NCBI GenBank assembly: GCA_033296885.1
Contig: MU864016.1
Span: 1-64,000, forward strand
Source: Triangularia verruculosa
Taxonomy: Eukaryota; Ascomycota; Sordariomycetes; Sordariales; Podosporaceae
Length of the DNA: 64,000 nt
Reading direction: 5' to 3'
Positions 19,007 to 29,315 of this stretch are shown one piece after another; positions within the stretch are counted from its first letter, which is position 1; the number at the start of each line of letters is the position of its first letter. The notes under the pieces were generated by a model that was not told where the DNA came from, ran no database searches, and saw only the letters and a list, made by a program, of their open reading frames with translations. The translations under genes were made by a program, and so were the position numbers.

Positions 19007-20527
19007 TCATCGCTGAACTGAGCCACAAGATCCTTCATGATCTCGGTAACCCTGCTCCCTCTCTTGACCCGTGTCGGTGTCGGCAACGTCGGCTGGGTAC
19101 ATTGGACAGCAATTCTCAGTGTCTGTGAATGAGGTCAGCGGTCCGTTTGCGCGCCCTATAGCTCTGTTACCCACATATTCGAGGAGATCGCGGACTCCAA
19201 AGCCTGTCTCTGGATCGCAAAAGAAGTACCTCGTAGCTCCAATGTCTTTCATGATGTGGAGAGGAATAAACTGGTCTGAACTCTCCGTCCGAGGAACCAG
19301 GTCGACACCCACGTCCTGGCCGGGGTTCTTCAGTCCAACAAGAATGATGGGTGTCTGTGGGCAATGGCTGCGTATCTCCCATGACCATTTTCCCAATATG
19401 GCCTTTCTGGTCTCAGCTGTAGGGTTCTCGGCGCGGAAGCACAAAAGTACGACATCCGCACCCTTGTATGAGAAGGCTCTGAGTTGGTCGTATTCTTCTT
19501 GTCCCGATGTGTCTTTGAGTTCGAGTTGCAAATCCACCTCGTCAACCCGGCATCCAACGACGCAGCTGTCGAATATCATGGGACTGTAGGGTCCTGGAAG
19601 TCTGTCATAAGCAAAAGCGCTGAGAAGTCGCGTCTTGCCTGCGTTGCGATCCCCGACCACCACGCATTGGAACTTCGTTCGAGATGGGGGTTCAAGAAGG
19701 GGTGAGGTGCTACCAAATGCTTGGCTCTGGCTGAAGATCAAGATCTCATCGGTGGTAGCCGGGATGGTTTTGAGCCTGGCATCGAAAGATGGAGAATCCT
19801 GATCGTCATGTGTTTCACGGATGCTGCCAGAGCGGAGGGAGCTGAGACGCAGGCTCACAGCGTCTGATATAAGGCCGTCATTGTCGCGTGAAGCATCTGC
19901 GATCTCCTCTAATGTCTCCAGATCAAAGACCTCCGAAAGTTCGGCCTCGACGATATATCGTTGTTTCCGTGAGATATCCCCAAAGGAGCGAGTCATGGCT
20001 TCTAGGTCGTCGTTGAAGTCCTTCAGGTGTTGTACTAGTTGCGCGAAGCGATCCCTATCCGAAATGGCCCATGAAGCGGCGTCCCATAGCCGAGCCACCC
20101 TCTGTTGTTCTTTCTTCCAGAAGAAATAGGGTCGTTTTGCGCCCAGGGACTTGGAGCCAAGTAGCTGCAAAGCCGAGTTGCGGTTGCTACCACGCTGTTG
20201 AGGGGGCTTTAACCCGAACCTGTCCCTCAGCTCTGTCTCATCCTGGAACAGCTGCTTGATGCACTCTAGAGTAGCAACGATTCGGGACCGCAGTATTGGG
20301 TCACTGAGTTGTGTATTGTGTGACAGGTCCGCATCCGCTCCGGACAGTCCGCACGCTCTGCCCCATGATAGTAATCGCAGCTCCTGGTTGCTGAACTTTG
20401 TTTCAAGGATCCTGTAGTCTTTGTCCAGCTCTGTTCCAAGTCGGACTAGCTGGTAGCATCCTGCGCATGTTGAAAACAGGCTCGCTAATCCGAGAGCACC
20501 GATAGCAAGACCTGCTGTTTCAGCCAT
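19007..20527 (-). CDS. HeLo-domain protein fused to a degenerate Rho-like GTPase domain
   Basis: A 506-residue single-exon protein. The start is the Met that begins the HeLo domain, though the frame is open 111 codons further upstream. Residues 1 to about 215 match the HeLo (HET-S N-terminal) pattern: short hydrophobic N-terminus, FSTCAGCYQLVRLG, KDYRILETKF, and RLLSWGRACGL. HeLo domains form membrane-disrupting helical bundles in fungal programmed cell death. Residues about 285-455 are a Rho-family GTPase fold: P-loop GDRNAGKT (292-299), switch II DTSGQEEYDQLR (339-350) and a LVGLKNP segment (396-402). The switch I Thr of Rho proteins is Met317 (YSPMIFD), the TKxD Asp is replaced by Pro, and the SAx motif reads CDPETG, so nucleotide binding or hydrolysis may be altered. 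There is no CAAX box. The linker (about 215-285) is Ser-rich. No HET-S-type prion repeat was seen. Confidence 0.8.
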   Translation of the reverse strand: MAETAGLAIGALGLASLFSTCAGCYQLVRLGTELDKDYRILETKFSNQELRLLSWGRACGLSGADADLSHNTQLSDPILRSRIVATLECIKQLFQDETELRDRFGLKPPQQRGSNRNSALQLLGSKSLGAKRPYFFWKKEQQRVARLWDAASWAISDRDRFAQLVQHLKDFNDDLEAMTRSFGDISRKQRYIVEAELSEVFDLETLEEIADASRDNDGLISDAVSLRLSSLRSGSIRETHDDQDSPSFDARLKTIPATTDEILIFSQSQAFGSTSPLLEPPSRTKFQCVVVGDRNAGKTRLLSAFAYDRLPGPYSPMIFDSCVVGCRVDEVDLQLELKDTSGQEEYDQLRAFSYKGADVVLLCFRAENPTAETRKAILGKWSWEIRSHCPQTPIILVGLKNPGQDVGVDLVPRTESSDQFIPLHIMKDIGATRYFFCDPETGFGVRDLLEYVGNRAIGRANGPLTSFTDTENCCPMYPADVADTDTGQEREQGYRDHEGSCGSVQR

Positions 20528-21745
20528 CACCAGCGCTCCTGTCGGTTGTTGCAGCTTTGGGGCGGATTTGTGCGGGATCCGTGTTGCTGCTGTATTTACG
20601 CAGTCAAATCTCAACATATCAATGGGGGCCAAAAGGCAGTGCCGATAACCCGGGCAGTGCATCAAGGCACAGCAATCAGGGTCGCATGCGGGGAGGTTCG
20701 AAAGGTCACCAGCCATTCCCCTAACCCTTGTCCAGCCCCTCCGTCCATCTTGAAGCCCGATCTCGAAGTAGGCAGGTTCTACTAGGTACTGAATATGTGT
20801 GCGAGATGTTATGACAGTAAGATCCAGCATCTCTGAGCGGAGTTTAGCGTATATCATCATGCTAGATATCTACGTCCTGGATAAAAAAGAGAGCTGGTCT
20901 TGTGAAGCTTTCCACCGAAGGGGCAGCAAATTTATTCGGCGTCCAATATCACCACCGCAGATAAGTTGAGAAAGACAGTGTCAAACATGCTGCTTCTGGA
21001 ATGGAGAAAACTGCAGCTACGACCTACGATATCAGTCGGAAGGAATCACAATGCTCAAAGAGCGGCGTCATATCTACCTACCTAAACTAGGCCTTTTCAG
21101 AACTAGATGATTATCTAATATTGTCAATGCTTTTACTTCATCGCTCAATATCACGCCACTTTTGCATTAGTCATTGACGGAAGTGTGGGTCGGTCCAAAA
21201 GCCGTGTTCTCCCGGCGAACACGGACCTCTAGTCCCAATTGTCCCGTTTAGGATGCGGCACTGGGTCCGGACACCTCACTTGACACGTGGATGAGGCCGA
21301 GGTAACATCCATCATAACGCTCTCGGCTAAGAGATCTGTTGGTGTTTTTTTGTCACGAAAAAAATCATGTGGTAATCTCGATGACTCGAATGAATGATTC
21401 ATTCAAAACGACGTCAATACGGCGCAACTTGTCCTAGGCATCCTTGCTGTATAAGTCAGATTGTGGTCGGGGTCTTCTTCATTGTGACGTCGTGACCCAT
21501 TCTTCGGGCATCCCGAGTCTCGGCGAACACCTAAGGCTTGGGCCATACGCATTGATAAACAACCGCTGCCCCTTTACCGCTCATTTTCTCTCCTTCTTGT
21601 TGTCAAGGTCCAACACTCTTTGCCTTTTAAGCATCTCATCATCGACTTTCCTTTCTTTATTTCCAAAGCCAAAGCGCTCACACCGACCGCTCATTCAATC
21701 CAACCGTAACAACACATTACCGCCCACTCGTTTCAACCAACCAAG
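20528..21745. other. divergent intergenic region
   Basis: About 1.2 kb between the HeLo-Rho gene (minus) and the small membrane-protein gene (plus), so it carries both promoters. A 17-bp near-perfect palindrome, GAATGAATGATTCATTC, lies near 21388-21404. The stretch just upstream of 21746 is pyrimidine-rich, as in fungal leaders. An upstream extension of the HeLo frame (to 20860) looks non-coding. Confidence 0.4.
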
Positions 21746-21991
21746 ATGGTGTACATCACACGGCTCATTTCCGTCACCAACTTTGCCGTCGCCTCATCGG
21801 CACTAGCCTTCCAAGTGTTTGTGCTGTACCCGTGGCACAACCAGCTCGATGAGGAATTTGGCGCCCTCAGGAAGGAGCACCTGAAGGTGTTGGATGCAAT
21901 CAACAAGTCTACCGGGAGTCACCTAACGCCGGTCGAGTCGGCCCATCCACGGAAAGGATCCACTCTGTGGGAGATGTTCTCGGGTCGGTAA
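21746..21991 (+). CDS. small conserved single-pass membrane protein
   Basis: An 81-residue protein starting in a good context (CCAAGATGG). Residues about 5-30 (TRLISVTNFAVASSALAFQV, then FVLYPW) form a hydrophobic segment. It is followed by an amphipathic charged helix (HNQLDEEFGALRKEHLKVLD) and a basic C-terminal end. The short length and N-terminal helix with positive residues fit a mitochondrial inner-membrane protein (inference). I recall similar short proteins in Sordariomycetes, sometimes labelled phosphate-carrier-like, but it is far too short for a carrier. Function unknown. Confidence 0.6.
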   Translation: MVYITRLISVTNFAVASSALAFQVFVLYPWHNQLDEEFGALRKEHLKVLDAINKSTGSHLTPVESAHPRKGSTLWEMFSGR

Positions 21992-23038
21992 AAGGGCGTT
22001 GAGGCGGAAAGTTCGGGGTGGATTTGGCATCATCCGGCCGATACACCGCATGGTTCGACCATCCAACGGCATCGCAAGCATCGCGCTGTAGCGAAGACAC
22101 AGCTCTGGCCTCTGCCATCGCTGGTGTGCGCAATTCGATACACGAACCATATCACCCACGGATGCCATCGGAGTGCTGGTCCCACCCATACCAGCCACCA
22201 ATTCGTCACCGACGCGGGACCTACACACCTTTGCCAGTCGTTGCCAGTCCATTCTCAATGGGGTAACTCATGAAAAGGGAAATCACGACGTATCCCATGA
22301 GCGATGCCTCGCGCACGAAGACTACGACCTTATGACGGAAGAACGGAGCCTTGTCGATTCACAAGGCCACTGGAGGCGGAGGCAGGGAAGACCAGTGATC
22401 TTGTGGTACGACAACCGATAAGACTTGTTAATGTTATTTACTCTAATAGATTGTGTTTCTTCGGCGGACTTGAGTGCTTACTCCGGCGTGCGATAATTTT
22501 GTGATGAGACTTCTTTATATCGCGGTCTTGGCGGTAAGGTGTGCTATGCCTCGGAAACGCACTGCCTACAGCTACTTTGGTATTGGAATGAGGCTTATAC
22601 TGCCTTTACCGATAGTAAATTTCAGATGAAGCTGAGGTGGGCAGGGCTGACTGCGAGCCACACATACAGGTACCTAAGACCTATATGACTTTACACCCAC
22701 CAGTGTGCTCGGTTCAGTTTAAGCAGCTGGAACATACATACTTACACTTGATAACGCACCGAAGGTAATCGCCGCGCTGTGTGAGGCGTCACTTCCTCTC
22801 ATTACGATATGGTGCCTTGCCAGTTTGCCTTGGGAGAAAAGCGGGTGGCGCAGCAAGACCGTACCAACAAGAAGTCGGCCTTGCTTTTTCAGAAGGCCTC
22901 CTTCATACCTACCACGCAATTGAATCCAATTGTCTTATGAAACTATTAATATGACTATGGGTTTTATCTTCGTGGCTGCATTCAGTGTTCTGATTGCGTT
23001 CTCTTCTGACTGATACTATCCGCGACTTGCACCAGAAA
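21992..23038. other. intergenic
   Basis: About 1 kb holding the 3' end of the small membrane-protein gene and the promoter of the 2EXR gene. Overlapping short frames at 22018-22421 show no protein features. Nothing else recognised. Confidence 0.4.
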
Positions 23039-24040
23039 ATGCCCAACCAACCCACAGCACCAGAAAAACACACGTCTCACGAGAAGGACTTCACACTCTT
23101 CACGCACCTACCTGCTGATATTCGACAGGAAGTCTGGGCTATCGCCGCTTCGTCCGCTGATACGGTGCCGCCGGGATCATCCACGCCGGGGGTATGCTTC
23201 TACACCGAAGAATATAAAATAGGAGACGATCAAGACACACCACCGCGGTTGGTTGTGCATGAGCCATATAATAAAGGCCTTCTGAAGACCAATACCGAAG
23301 CTCACGACATAGCCTTGATGTCCAAGGGGCCAATGCGAGCTTACAACTGCGAAATCGATATTTTGTACATGACCACATCCTTGTCCTGGGATAGATTCTT
23401 ATACGACGAAAGCAGCCTTCCTTTGAGGCTGAAGGCTCGACATATTGCATTGCCTTTGAGCGCCGCAGGCATATGGGGTGAAGTCCCCGGTTACACCCGA
23501 CGGCCGGGTCAACTTCCATCGTTGAAAACCATCTCGATCGTCTTCCCGGGATCATCAGGCACGTTTTCGTGCTCTGAAGGGATGCGTAAATCGGACAAGA
23601 CGCTTCAACGCATGGCTTTGAGACGGCTAGCTCCCGAAGAACTCGATGGTATTACAATCAAGTCACAGTTCACCTACAACACCTGGGCTGGCGATTACTC
23701 TGTCGACTCTTCTAGCACTGGTCCTGAGTACTTGAAGGACTATGAGGTGGCCCTCAAGCGTCAGGCAGAAAGTGAAGGATTCGATGATGGGTATTCTTTC
23801 GATGCAAAAACGATGATTCGGTGGGAAGCAAGGTGCTTCGAGGCGTGGCCGAGCCGGAAGAAGTTTTATGCTCGTACCAAGGAGGCTCCAGTTATCGGTG
23901 GGCAACGAAGTGGTGAGCAATACGTAGTATTGATGGAAAAGGTGAGGGAAAAAGGCAGTGGTTCTGGCTGCAAGAAGAAAAGGAAGAAGAAGAGCAAAGC
24001 AGTGGGCCTGCGCCCACGCCCCACACGGGCAGTCGTGTGA
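23039..24040 (+). CDS. 2EXR domain protein
   Basis: A 333-residue single-exon protein. The ATG chosen (MPNQPTAPEK) is the first true Met of the frame. Residues about 17-42 (FTLFTHLPADIRQEVWAIAA) are the 2EXR signature, a short F-box-like motif near the start of many Pezizomycotina proteins. It is followed by VCFYTEEYK and PYNKGLLKTNTEAHDIAL, which are typical of the family, where the conserved start is followed by a test for historical or related residues. The C-terminus is very basic (KKKRKKKSKA, about residue 315), a likely nuclear localisation signal. These proteins are numerous and uncharacterised; a role in substrate recognition for ubiquitin ligases is speculation. The gene stands alone with about 1 kb of non-coding DNA on each side. 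Confidence 0.75.
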   Translation: MPNQPTAPEKHTSHEKDFTLFTHLPADIRQEVWAIAASSADTVPPGSSTPGVCFYTEEYKIGDDQDTPPRLVVHEPYNKGLLKTNTEAHDIALMSKGPMRAYNCEIDILYMTTSLSWDRFLYDESSLPLRLKARHIALPLSAAGIWGEVPGYTRRPGQLPSLKTISIVFPGSSGTFSCSEGMRKSDKTLQRMALRRLAPEELDGITIKSQFTYNTWAGDYSVDSSSTGPEYLKDYEVALKRQAESEGFDDGYSFDAKTMIRWEARCFEAWPSRKKFYARTKEAPVIGGQRSGEQYVVLMEKVREKGSGSGCKKKRKKKSKAVGLRPRPTRAVV

Positions 24041-25090
24041 TCAACTGCCTCGACCGTTGTGTAGATTTATTTTGTCATTTTCTCTCTACAGATTTTCCAT
24101 GCATGTTCCTACAGCGAGATGTACATTAGCGGAAGACTGTCTTGACTTCAAGTCTCGTAAACAACTGAGGACACGTGTAAGTGCATATTGGCGCCCTGTC
24201 ATAAACTAGCCTGTCTCAAACTTGCCGGCGGACTTTATGCCGCCATACAGACCACCCTGGCCCTTGACGACCCATCACTTCCAAGGAGCCAAAATAACAT
24301 CCATCTTATCTCAGACTGTCAGACTGCAGCCTCAGAAGATTCTCATCCAGTCAAAAACGGATGCCTCCGTGCCAGTGAAGGCGATGCCGATTTGGGTATG
24401 ATCCACACATGAGACCAGTGGGCTTAGCTCAGCACTTAGCTCACTCGGCCTTCCTTGGCTTTAAAATTAAAGAGCTTAAGCTTCTTACCAAGCAACAAAC
24501 TTGATCACCCATCAGGGTGTTCCCAGCAGCCACCGCCTCAGGCTGCAGTCGGTCTACCCTCTGGCCCTTGTACAAAGCCACAACCTCTCACGGACTCCAC
24601 CCTTCTCACCAAAAATAGACCTGCCATGACCGTAGTCCATTTCTGCTCCAAAAACACCTTGACAGCCAATCTACCAGTTGGAGCGACCAGATCGTTCAAC
24701 GAAGAGGAAGCGGCAGTTGTACGAAGTACGCAGAACCCGCTACCCAGTTGCAAATCATGAGCAAGCAACGGAAAGGACCTGACCAAAGGCCGATCCTTGC
24801 CTGTTTTTTGATGATCGAACAGGGAGCCATGCCAGATCCCGGCGGCCTTCTCACACAACCAGTTCTCGGCGTCAGCTTGACCTCCACTTTTGACGATCCT
24901 TGGCATCAGGCTGTTGACAACGGCATTCGAGATCAAAAGTCCTTAAGGACCACACCCGTGGTAGTTGAGAGCCATCTCGTCATACCAAGCTGTCTCTATC
25001 AATCCCTCACTTCTATTCTCTTTGGCAAAGCCTGCTGTGGCATACCTGTGCTACTATCGAACGAGATATCACGGCATAGAACGGCACCTC
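24041..25090. other. intergenic, promoter of the LtrA-like gene
   Basis: About 1.05 kb. Open frames at 24455-24760 (plus) and 24538-24936 (minus) overlap antisense and show no recognisable features. The last part should be the leader of the gene at 25091. Confidence 0.4.
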
Positions 25091-27334
25091 ATGGCAAACC
25101 CGCTCCTCACCGCCCATTCAGATGAGGACAGTGTCCCACTGATGAAGAGTCCCGTTGTTCGGGTCAAGTCTTTTCCCAAGGAAGGCTCTACATCATCACC
25201 AGCCGAAGGCCAAGGAGGGGCGACAGAGCTTGACAGTTTTGGTTGGAGAGAGTCGGCCGATGAAAACCCAGAGTTCGAAAAGCATGCCGAAGCGACAAAT
25301 ATCGAGGTGTTCTACGACCTATTTTTTGCTGCAATCCTCTGTGTCTTCGCAGAAGTCCAGGATGTAACAAACCTCCAGCAGCTAAACAGCTTCATCGCCT
25401 ATTTTGTCCTTCTGTGGTTTACCTGGGCATTACTCGGCCTCTTTGATGTACGGTTCATCACAGACAGCATCTTTGGTGGGTACCTTATATCTTTAGAGTT
25501 CAGAATAGAGATGTGGCTAACAATCAACCTCACAGAACGATGCGTCCGTGCAGTCCACTTTGGTGTCATGGTTGGCTTTGCTGTTGTTGCTCCAACGTGG
25601 AGTTTGTATGACCAGAAAGGCCAGACTTACCGGACACTTTCCATCATCCTCATGGCGTCTCGTCTCGCTATGGGCTCTCAGTATGCATCCATCATGTGGC
25701 ATATTCGAGGTTTCAAGAGAACCATCATGCCAATGGGACTGATGGTTGGCCTGAATGTTGTCTCTGCGCTTGTTTACCTAGGCGTCGCCTTTGCCTTCCA
25801 AGACAGCACCAGCAGCCATCTGTATGCCATCTGGTTTGTACTCACTGGTCTCGAAACCCTCATCAACATTCTCCTGTCTCTCAAATTCCAGGTCTTATCC
25901 TACTCTGGGACCCACATGATGAGCCGCATGTCTCTCCTCACTTACATCTTCATTGGCGAGGGCATCATCACCGTTCTGAGCGCAGCCACCAAAGTCGTTT
26001 TGAACCACAACGCCTGGACGTCAGCAACCATTGGAAATGTGGCAGCCGGGATTTCCAATCTCTACCTGATCTACATGATCTACTTTGACTGGAGGAGGAA
26101 CCTCAAGATGCCGCTCCACAAGGAACTCCTGTGGTCTTTTCTTCACTTTCCGTTCCAGCTTTCCTTGAAGCTCTTCATCCTGGGCTCTAGCCAATTTGTG
26201 ATCTGGTGGAAGGTCATTGAGACGTATCTCAGCACCAACGACAAGTTCCTTGCCGCATTATTGGAGGGAGATGGCCCCGGCTTCAATATTACCACGTCTT
26301 GGTTCGTCTCGACGATCAACGAGACCCTCATCGAAGTATTTGAGATATACGTCCCAAAATACACCGTCACTGAGGCCTCCATCGGGACAGCTCTCGCGAA
26401 GCTCTCGGAAATACCCGACGGCTTCTGGATCTCAATCAACAGTCTCTCTGACGAGGAGGCTCTCGAGAACGAAACTGTCAAAACCATCATGCAAACACTC
26501 GCCGAGTTGCTCATTGCTATGCAGAACTCACTCTTTGCCACCTTCAACGTCAACGGATACGCCGCCTTCGAAAGCGACAACACCATCACAGACGCCACTG
26601 AACTGGAGCAAAAGGTGTTCGACTTGAACTGGGGCAAGTTCCGTCTCGTATTCACCTACGCCTATGTTGCCGCCGGTCTCACGCTCATCATGATGAACTT
26701 TCTCTACATCATCTCCCGCACTCGAGGCTGGACTACCTTTAACTACATCCGCAAAGCACTCAACTTTCTCGTGGGCGTCGGCCTGTGCCTGGTCACTCTC
26801 ATCACACTCAACGATGAGCGCGTCCTTGAGTTATGGGGCACACCTTGGCCTTTGCCCATTCTCGTCATAACTCTGTTTGTCATTCTCGTCCTCAACCACC
26901 TGCCTCAACCGCCTCCGATTTTCTTCAACGGAACCGAGACAAAGCGGCCCGGGGGCGATAAGCGGAAGAAGGAGAAGACAGGATGGGGCGTAGTTAGGCA
27001 GATGGGTTTCAGGACCGGAGCAATGCCGGCTGAACAGGACATATCGTACCAGGGCGGCGGCGCAGCTCACCCGCAGGAAGGGTACCAGGTGCCTGTGCCA
27101 GAATACCAACAGCAGCAGGCTTCGCCACTTGTTTCAGAGCAACAGCGGCAATACGAGCAGCAATATCATCATCAACAACAACAAGAACAGCAGCAACAAC
27201 CATCCCAGCAATACCAAGAGGTATATATCGATGGATATCAAGAGCAACGGCTATTTCCACAACCGCTGCAGCAGTATCATCAAGGCTATCAACAGCAGCA
27301 GGGATATACACAAGCTCAGCATCAGCAAAACTAA
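25091..27334 (+). CDS. low temperature requirement protein A (LtrA)-like membrane protein
   Basis: Exons 25091-25475 and 25536-27334. The 60-nt intron (GTGGGT...GCTAAC...CACAG) is a multiple of three, so the frame also reads through it, but its signals are good and removal gives the smoother SIFERCVRAVHFG. The product is 727 residues. After a soluble N-terminus, ATNIEVFYDLFFAAILCVFA (about residue 62) is the family hallmark, followed by some ten hydrophobic segments to about residue 610. The acidic ELEQKVFDLNWGKFRLVFTY precedes the last membrane helices. The C-terminus is a cytosolic Gln/Tyr-rich tail (about 640-727). LtrA proteins are multi-pass membrane proteins first linked to growth at low temperature in bacteria; the fungal versions have no defined substrate. 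The upstream Met at 24965 is not favoured because it lacks protein character. Confidence 0.8.
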   Translation: MANPLLTAHSDEDSVPLMKSPVVRVKSFPKEGSTSSPAEGQGGATELDSFGWRESADENPEFEKHAEATNIEVFYDLFFAAILCVFAEVQDVTNLQQLNSFIAYFVLLWFTWALLGLFDVRFITDSIFGGYLISLEFRIEMWLTINLTERCVRAVHFGVMVGFAVVAPTWSLYDQKGQTYRTLSIILMASRLAMGSQYASIMWHIRGFKRTIMPMGLMVGLNVVSALVYLGVAFAFQDSTSSHLYAIWFVLTGLETLINILLSLKFQVLSYSGTHMMSRMSLLTYIFIGEGIITVLSAATKVVLNHNAWTSATIGNVAAGISNLYLIYMIYFDWRRNLKMPLHKELLWSFLHFPFQLSLKLFILGSSQFVIWWKVIETYLSTNDKFLAALLEGDGPGFNITTSWFVSTINETLIEVFEIYVPKYTVTEASIGTALAKLSEIPDGFWISINSLSDEEALENETVKTIMQTLAELLIAMQNSLFATFNVNGYAAFESDNTITDATELEQKVFDLNWGKFRLVFTYAYVAAGLTLIMMNFLYIISRTRGWTTFNYIRKALNFLVGVGLCLVTLITLNDERVLELWGTPWPLPILVITLFVILVLNHLPQPPPIFFNGTETKRPGGDKRKKEKTGWGVVRQMGFRTGAMPAEQDISYQGGGAAHPQEGYQVPVPEYQQQQASPLVSEQQRQYEQQYHHQQQQEQQQQPSQQYQEVYIDGYQEQRLFPQPLQQYHQGYQQQQGYTQAQHQQN
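27115..27333 (+). repeat. CAG/CAA-rich coding repeat (Gln tail)
   Basis: A run of mixed CAG/CAA codons interrupted by Tyr and His codons encodes the Gln-rich C-terminus of the LtrA-like protein. It is likely length-variable between strains. Confidence 0.7.
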
Positions 27335-28081
27335 TAAATAATTTGGAGTTTCTTTGACCCGGGATGGGGGCGAACGATTGATGATTCCTCGAGACGCGTC
27401 TAGAATGTCAGATTCCTTCATCAGTTGTCTATTAGAGAAGGCGGATATGTCCTGGATAAAATCAGAGGAAATGATGTTCTTTCAGCATATAATACAATAA
27501 TACTAAGGTACCTTAGCTGAGTTTTGATCAAACGATATCCAGCAGCTGCTCTCTTCTCGTGCAAATGACTTGCGCGTGGTTTTCTTGCACACGTGGTGCA
27601 CCTGGTATTCGGTAAAGAACAGGCACCCTGGATTCCTCATATGCCCAACCTCAGTGACCCATGTTGATTTCTGAACAGTTGTTGATATAGGGATACGATA
27701 CCAGACGAGGTATCACCTCTTGAGTCTGAGACGGGGCCCAAAGTCGATCTGAAACTTCATGCCACTATACACCTCAGACGCTACTTAATCTTAAGGTATT
27801 GTGCTTAAGCTTTTGTTAAAAAGATCTGAGGTACTGATATTGCTAAGCGAACACATGAATAGCCAGATATTGTCTGATCACATCACTCAAGAAATCCGGT
27901 ATGAGCAGTGGTGGTTTTTACTGTATTGTTGTGCTTCAGGGGTTCAGGGGTAAGCTGGCAACCTGAGGACCTGGCAACCAGAGCTCCACACACAGCTCCA
28001 CCACACAAAAGCTTACCACCTTGTGAAATAGAAGCCCTAATTCCTCAACCTCTTTGCATCAATCCAATCGGAACCATCCTA
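27335..28081. other. intergenic
   Basis: About 750 bp, moderately AT-rich, between the LtrA-like gene and the tRNA. No gene seen. Confidence 0.4.
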
Positions 28082-28173
28082 TCGGGTATGGTGTAGCGGT
28101 AACATCGTTGACTCTCACTTCTCAGAAGTGTCTGTTCTCTCAACAGCCCCGGGTTCGACTCCCGGTATCCGAG
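28082..28173 (+). tRNA. tRNA-Glu(CTC) with an intron
   Basis: The acceptor stem pairs TCGGGTA (28082-28088) with TATCCGA (28166-28172, one G-T pair), with discriminator G at 28173. The A box is TGGTGTAGCGG, and the B box GGTTCGACTCC sits in a T arm of CCGGG/CCCGG. The anticodon stem GTTGA/TCAAC encloses CTCTCA, giving anticodon CTC, followed by an intron of about 21 nt after position 37, the standard site of eukaryotic tRNA introns. Overall it matches the fungal tRNA-Glu pattern. Confidence 0.85.
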
Positions 28174-28276
28174 TATCAACTTCTTTTTGCTCATTCATGA
28201 TTATTCTAATTATTTTTGGGTTCTCATATCTCCATGGTCCATCAAGGGACCTCTAAGGAGAGACAGGTCAGTCACT

Positions 28277-29315
28277 CTATAACCTCTGACTGATCGTCTC
28301 CAACCACAGCACTTCCTCAGGACGCAAGGTAATCCCCTCCGGTATTATGACCTCCCCTCGTCTGATGATCACTTGATCAGGCTCGTCCCCTGAGCCGCCC
28401 TCTGAATCGGTGCTACTGGTGGCAGAATCTCCCGGCTTTTCCAGTCTTGATCTGTTTTCCTCCTCCTGTTGCCTCTGCTGCTCCCTCCTTGCCTCTGGGT
28501 TCCAAAAGAGACCTGTCTCGCTGGGTGACCACCAGTAGTACGGGAATCGCCGCTGGATGTTGTTAACAAGCAGCGCAACGACCAGCATCAAACCGCACCC
28601 CAGTGACACAGGCACAAGCAAGTACCATCCCAAGCCGCTGACATTATCATCGACAACTGCCATCAGGGCGGTCGCTCCAGCAGGTGGGTGTACCGTTCCC
28701 GTCAAGGCCATGACGGCAGTGGAGAGACCACACGCCAATGATCCTCCGAGCCATCGCACTCGTTCGAACTCTTCCGGGCCCAACAAGGCGAACAGCTTAC
28801 AGACGACGATTCCCGTGATACTGGCGAGGATCTGGCCGAGAATGGCGTTTCGAGGTTGGGCAAGCGGCGACTCGATGGCGTAAAAGTCCAGCACAGCTGC
28901 TGCTCCCTAGACTCGGTGTCAGTGGACAGGCACTGCGATGGGGCTGTAGAACCTGACATACAAAACTCCCAATAATCACTGGCACCCCCTTCTCTCCAAA
29001 CGCCGAGATTTTCTGCCCTACGGCTCCAATCAAGGCCAAGCTGCCGAATACCCCCACCACAGCCCAGAAGATCATGGGTATGTTACCCAGCGGTGGCCTC
29101 GAGTGGGCCTCTGGAGGCACGGGGTTGCGGTACCCGAGAAAATGAGCGACGGCATGAGGAAAGCGGGGCAGACATGAGGGAGGAAAGAACGGATTAAGGT
29201 GGGTGTCGACATCGAAGTGCAGGGTCGACCATGATCGCGTTGGCTTTTCGGGATGTGACGGATGTGATGACACGCGGGTTACGTGAGTGTTTGAGGTTGG
29301 GCGGCCGAGGGACAT
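28277..29315 (-). CDS. HPP-family integral membrane protein
   Basis: Exons 29315-28962 and 28906-28277, with a 55-nt intron (GTATGT...GAGTCTAG), give 327 residues. The HPP domain (about 85-230) has four membrane helices and the landmarks IGSFGAAAVLDFYAIESPLA, QPRNAILGQ, and the eponymous HPP in TGTVHPPAGATALMAVVDD. Skipping the intron is needed to restore GSFGAAAVL, which supports the splice. The C-terminal about 95 residues are a charged, disordered tail (QQRQQEEENRSRLE, TSSTDSEGGSGDE). HPP proteins are found in bacteria, plants and fungi; a plant chloroplast member transports nitrite, but fungal substrates are not established. It is tail-to-tail with the tRNA. Confidence 0.85.

Noticed and set aside
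24965..25090. Upstream start adding 42 residues to the LtrA-like protein
   Set aside because: The extension lacks charged or conserved character and the Met at 25091 gives a natural cytosolic N-terminus.
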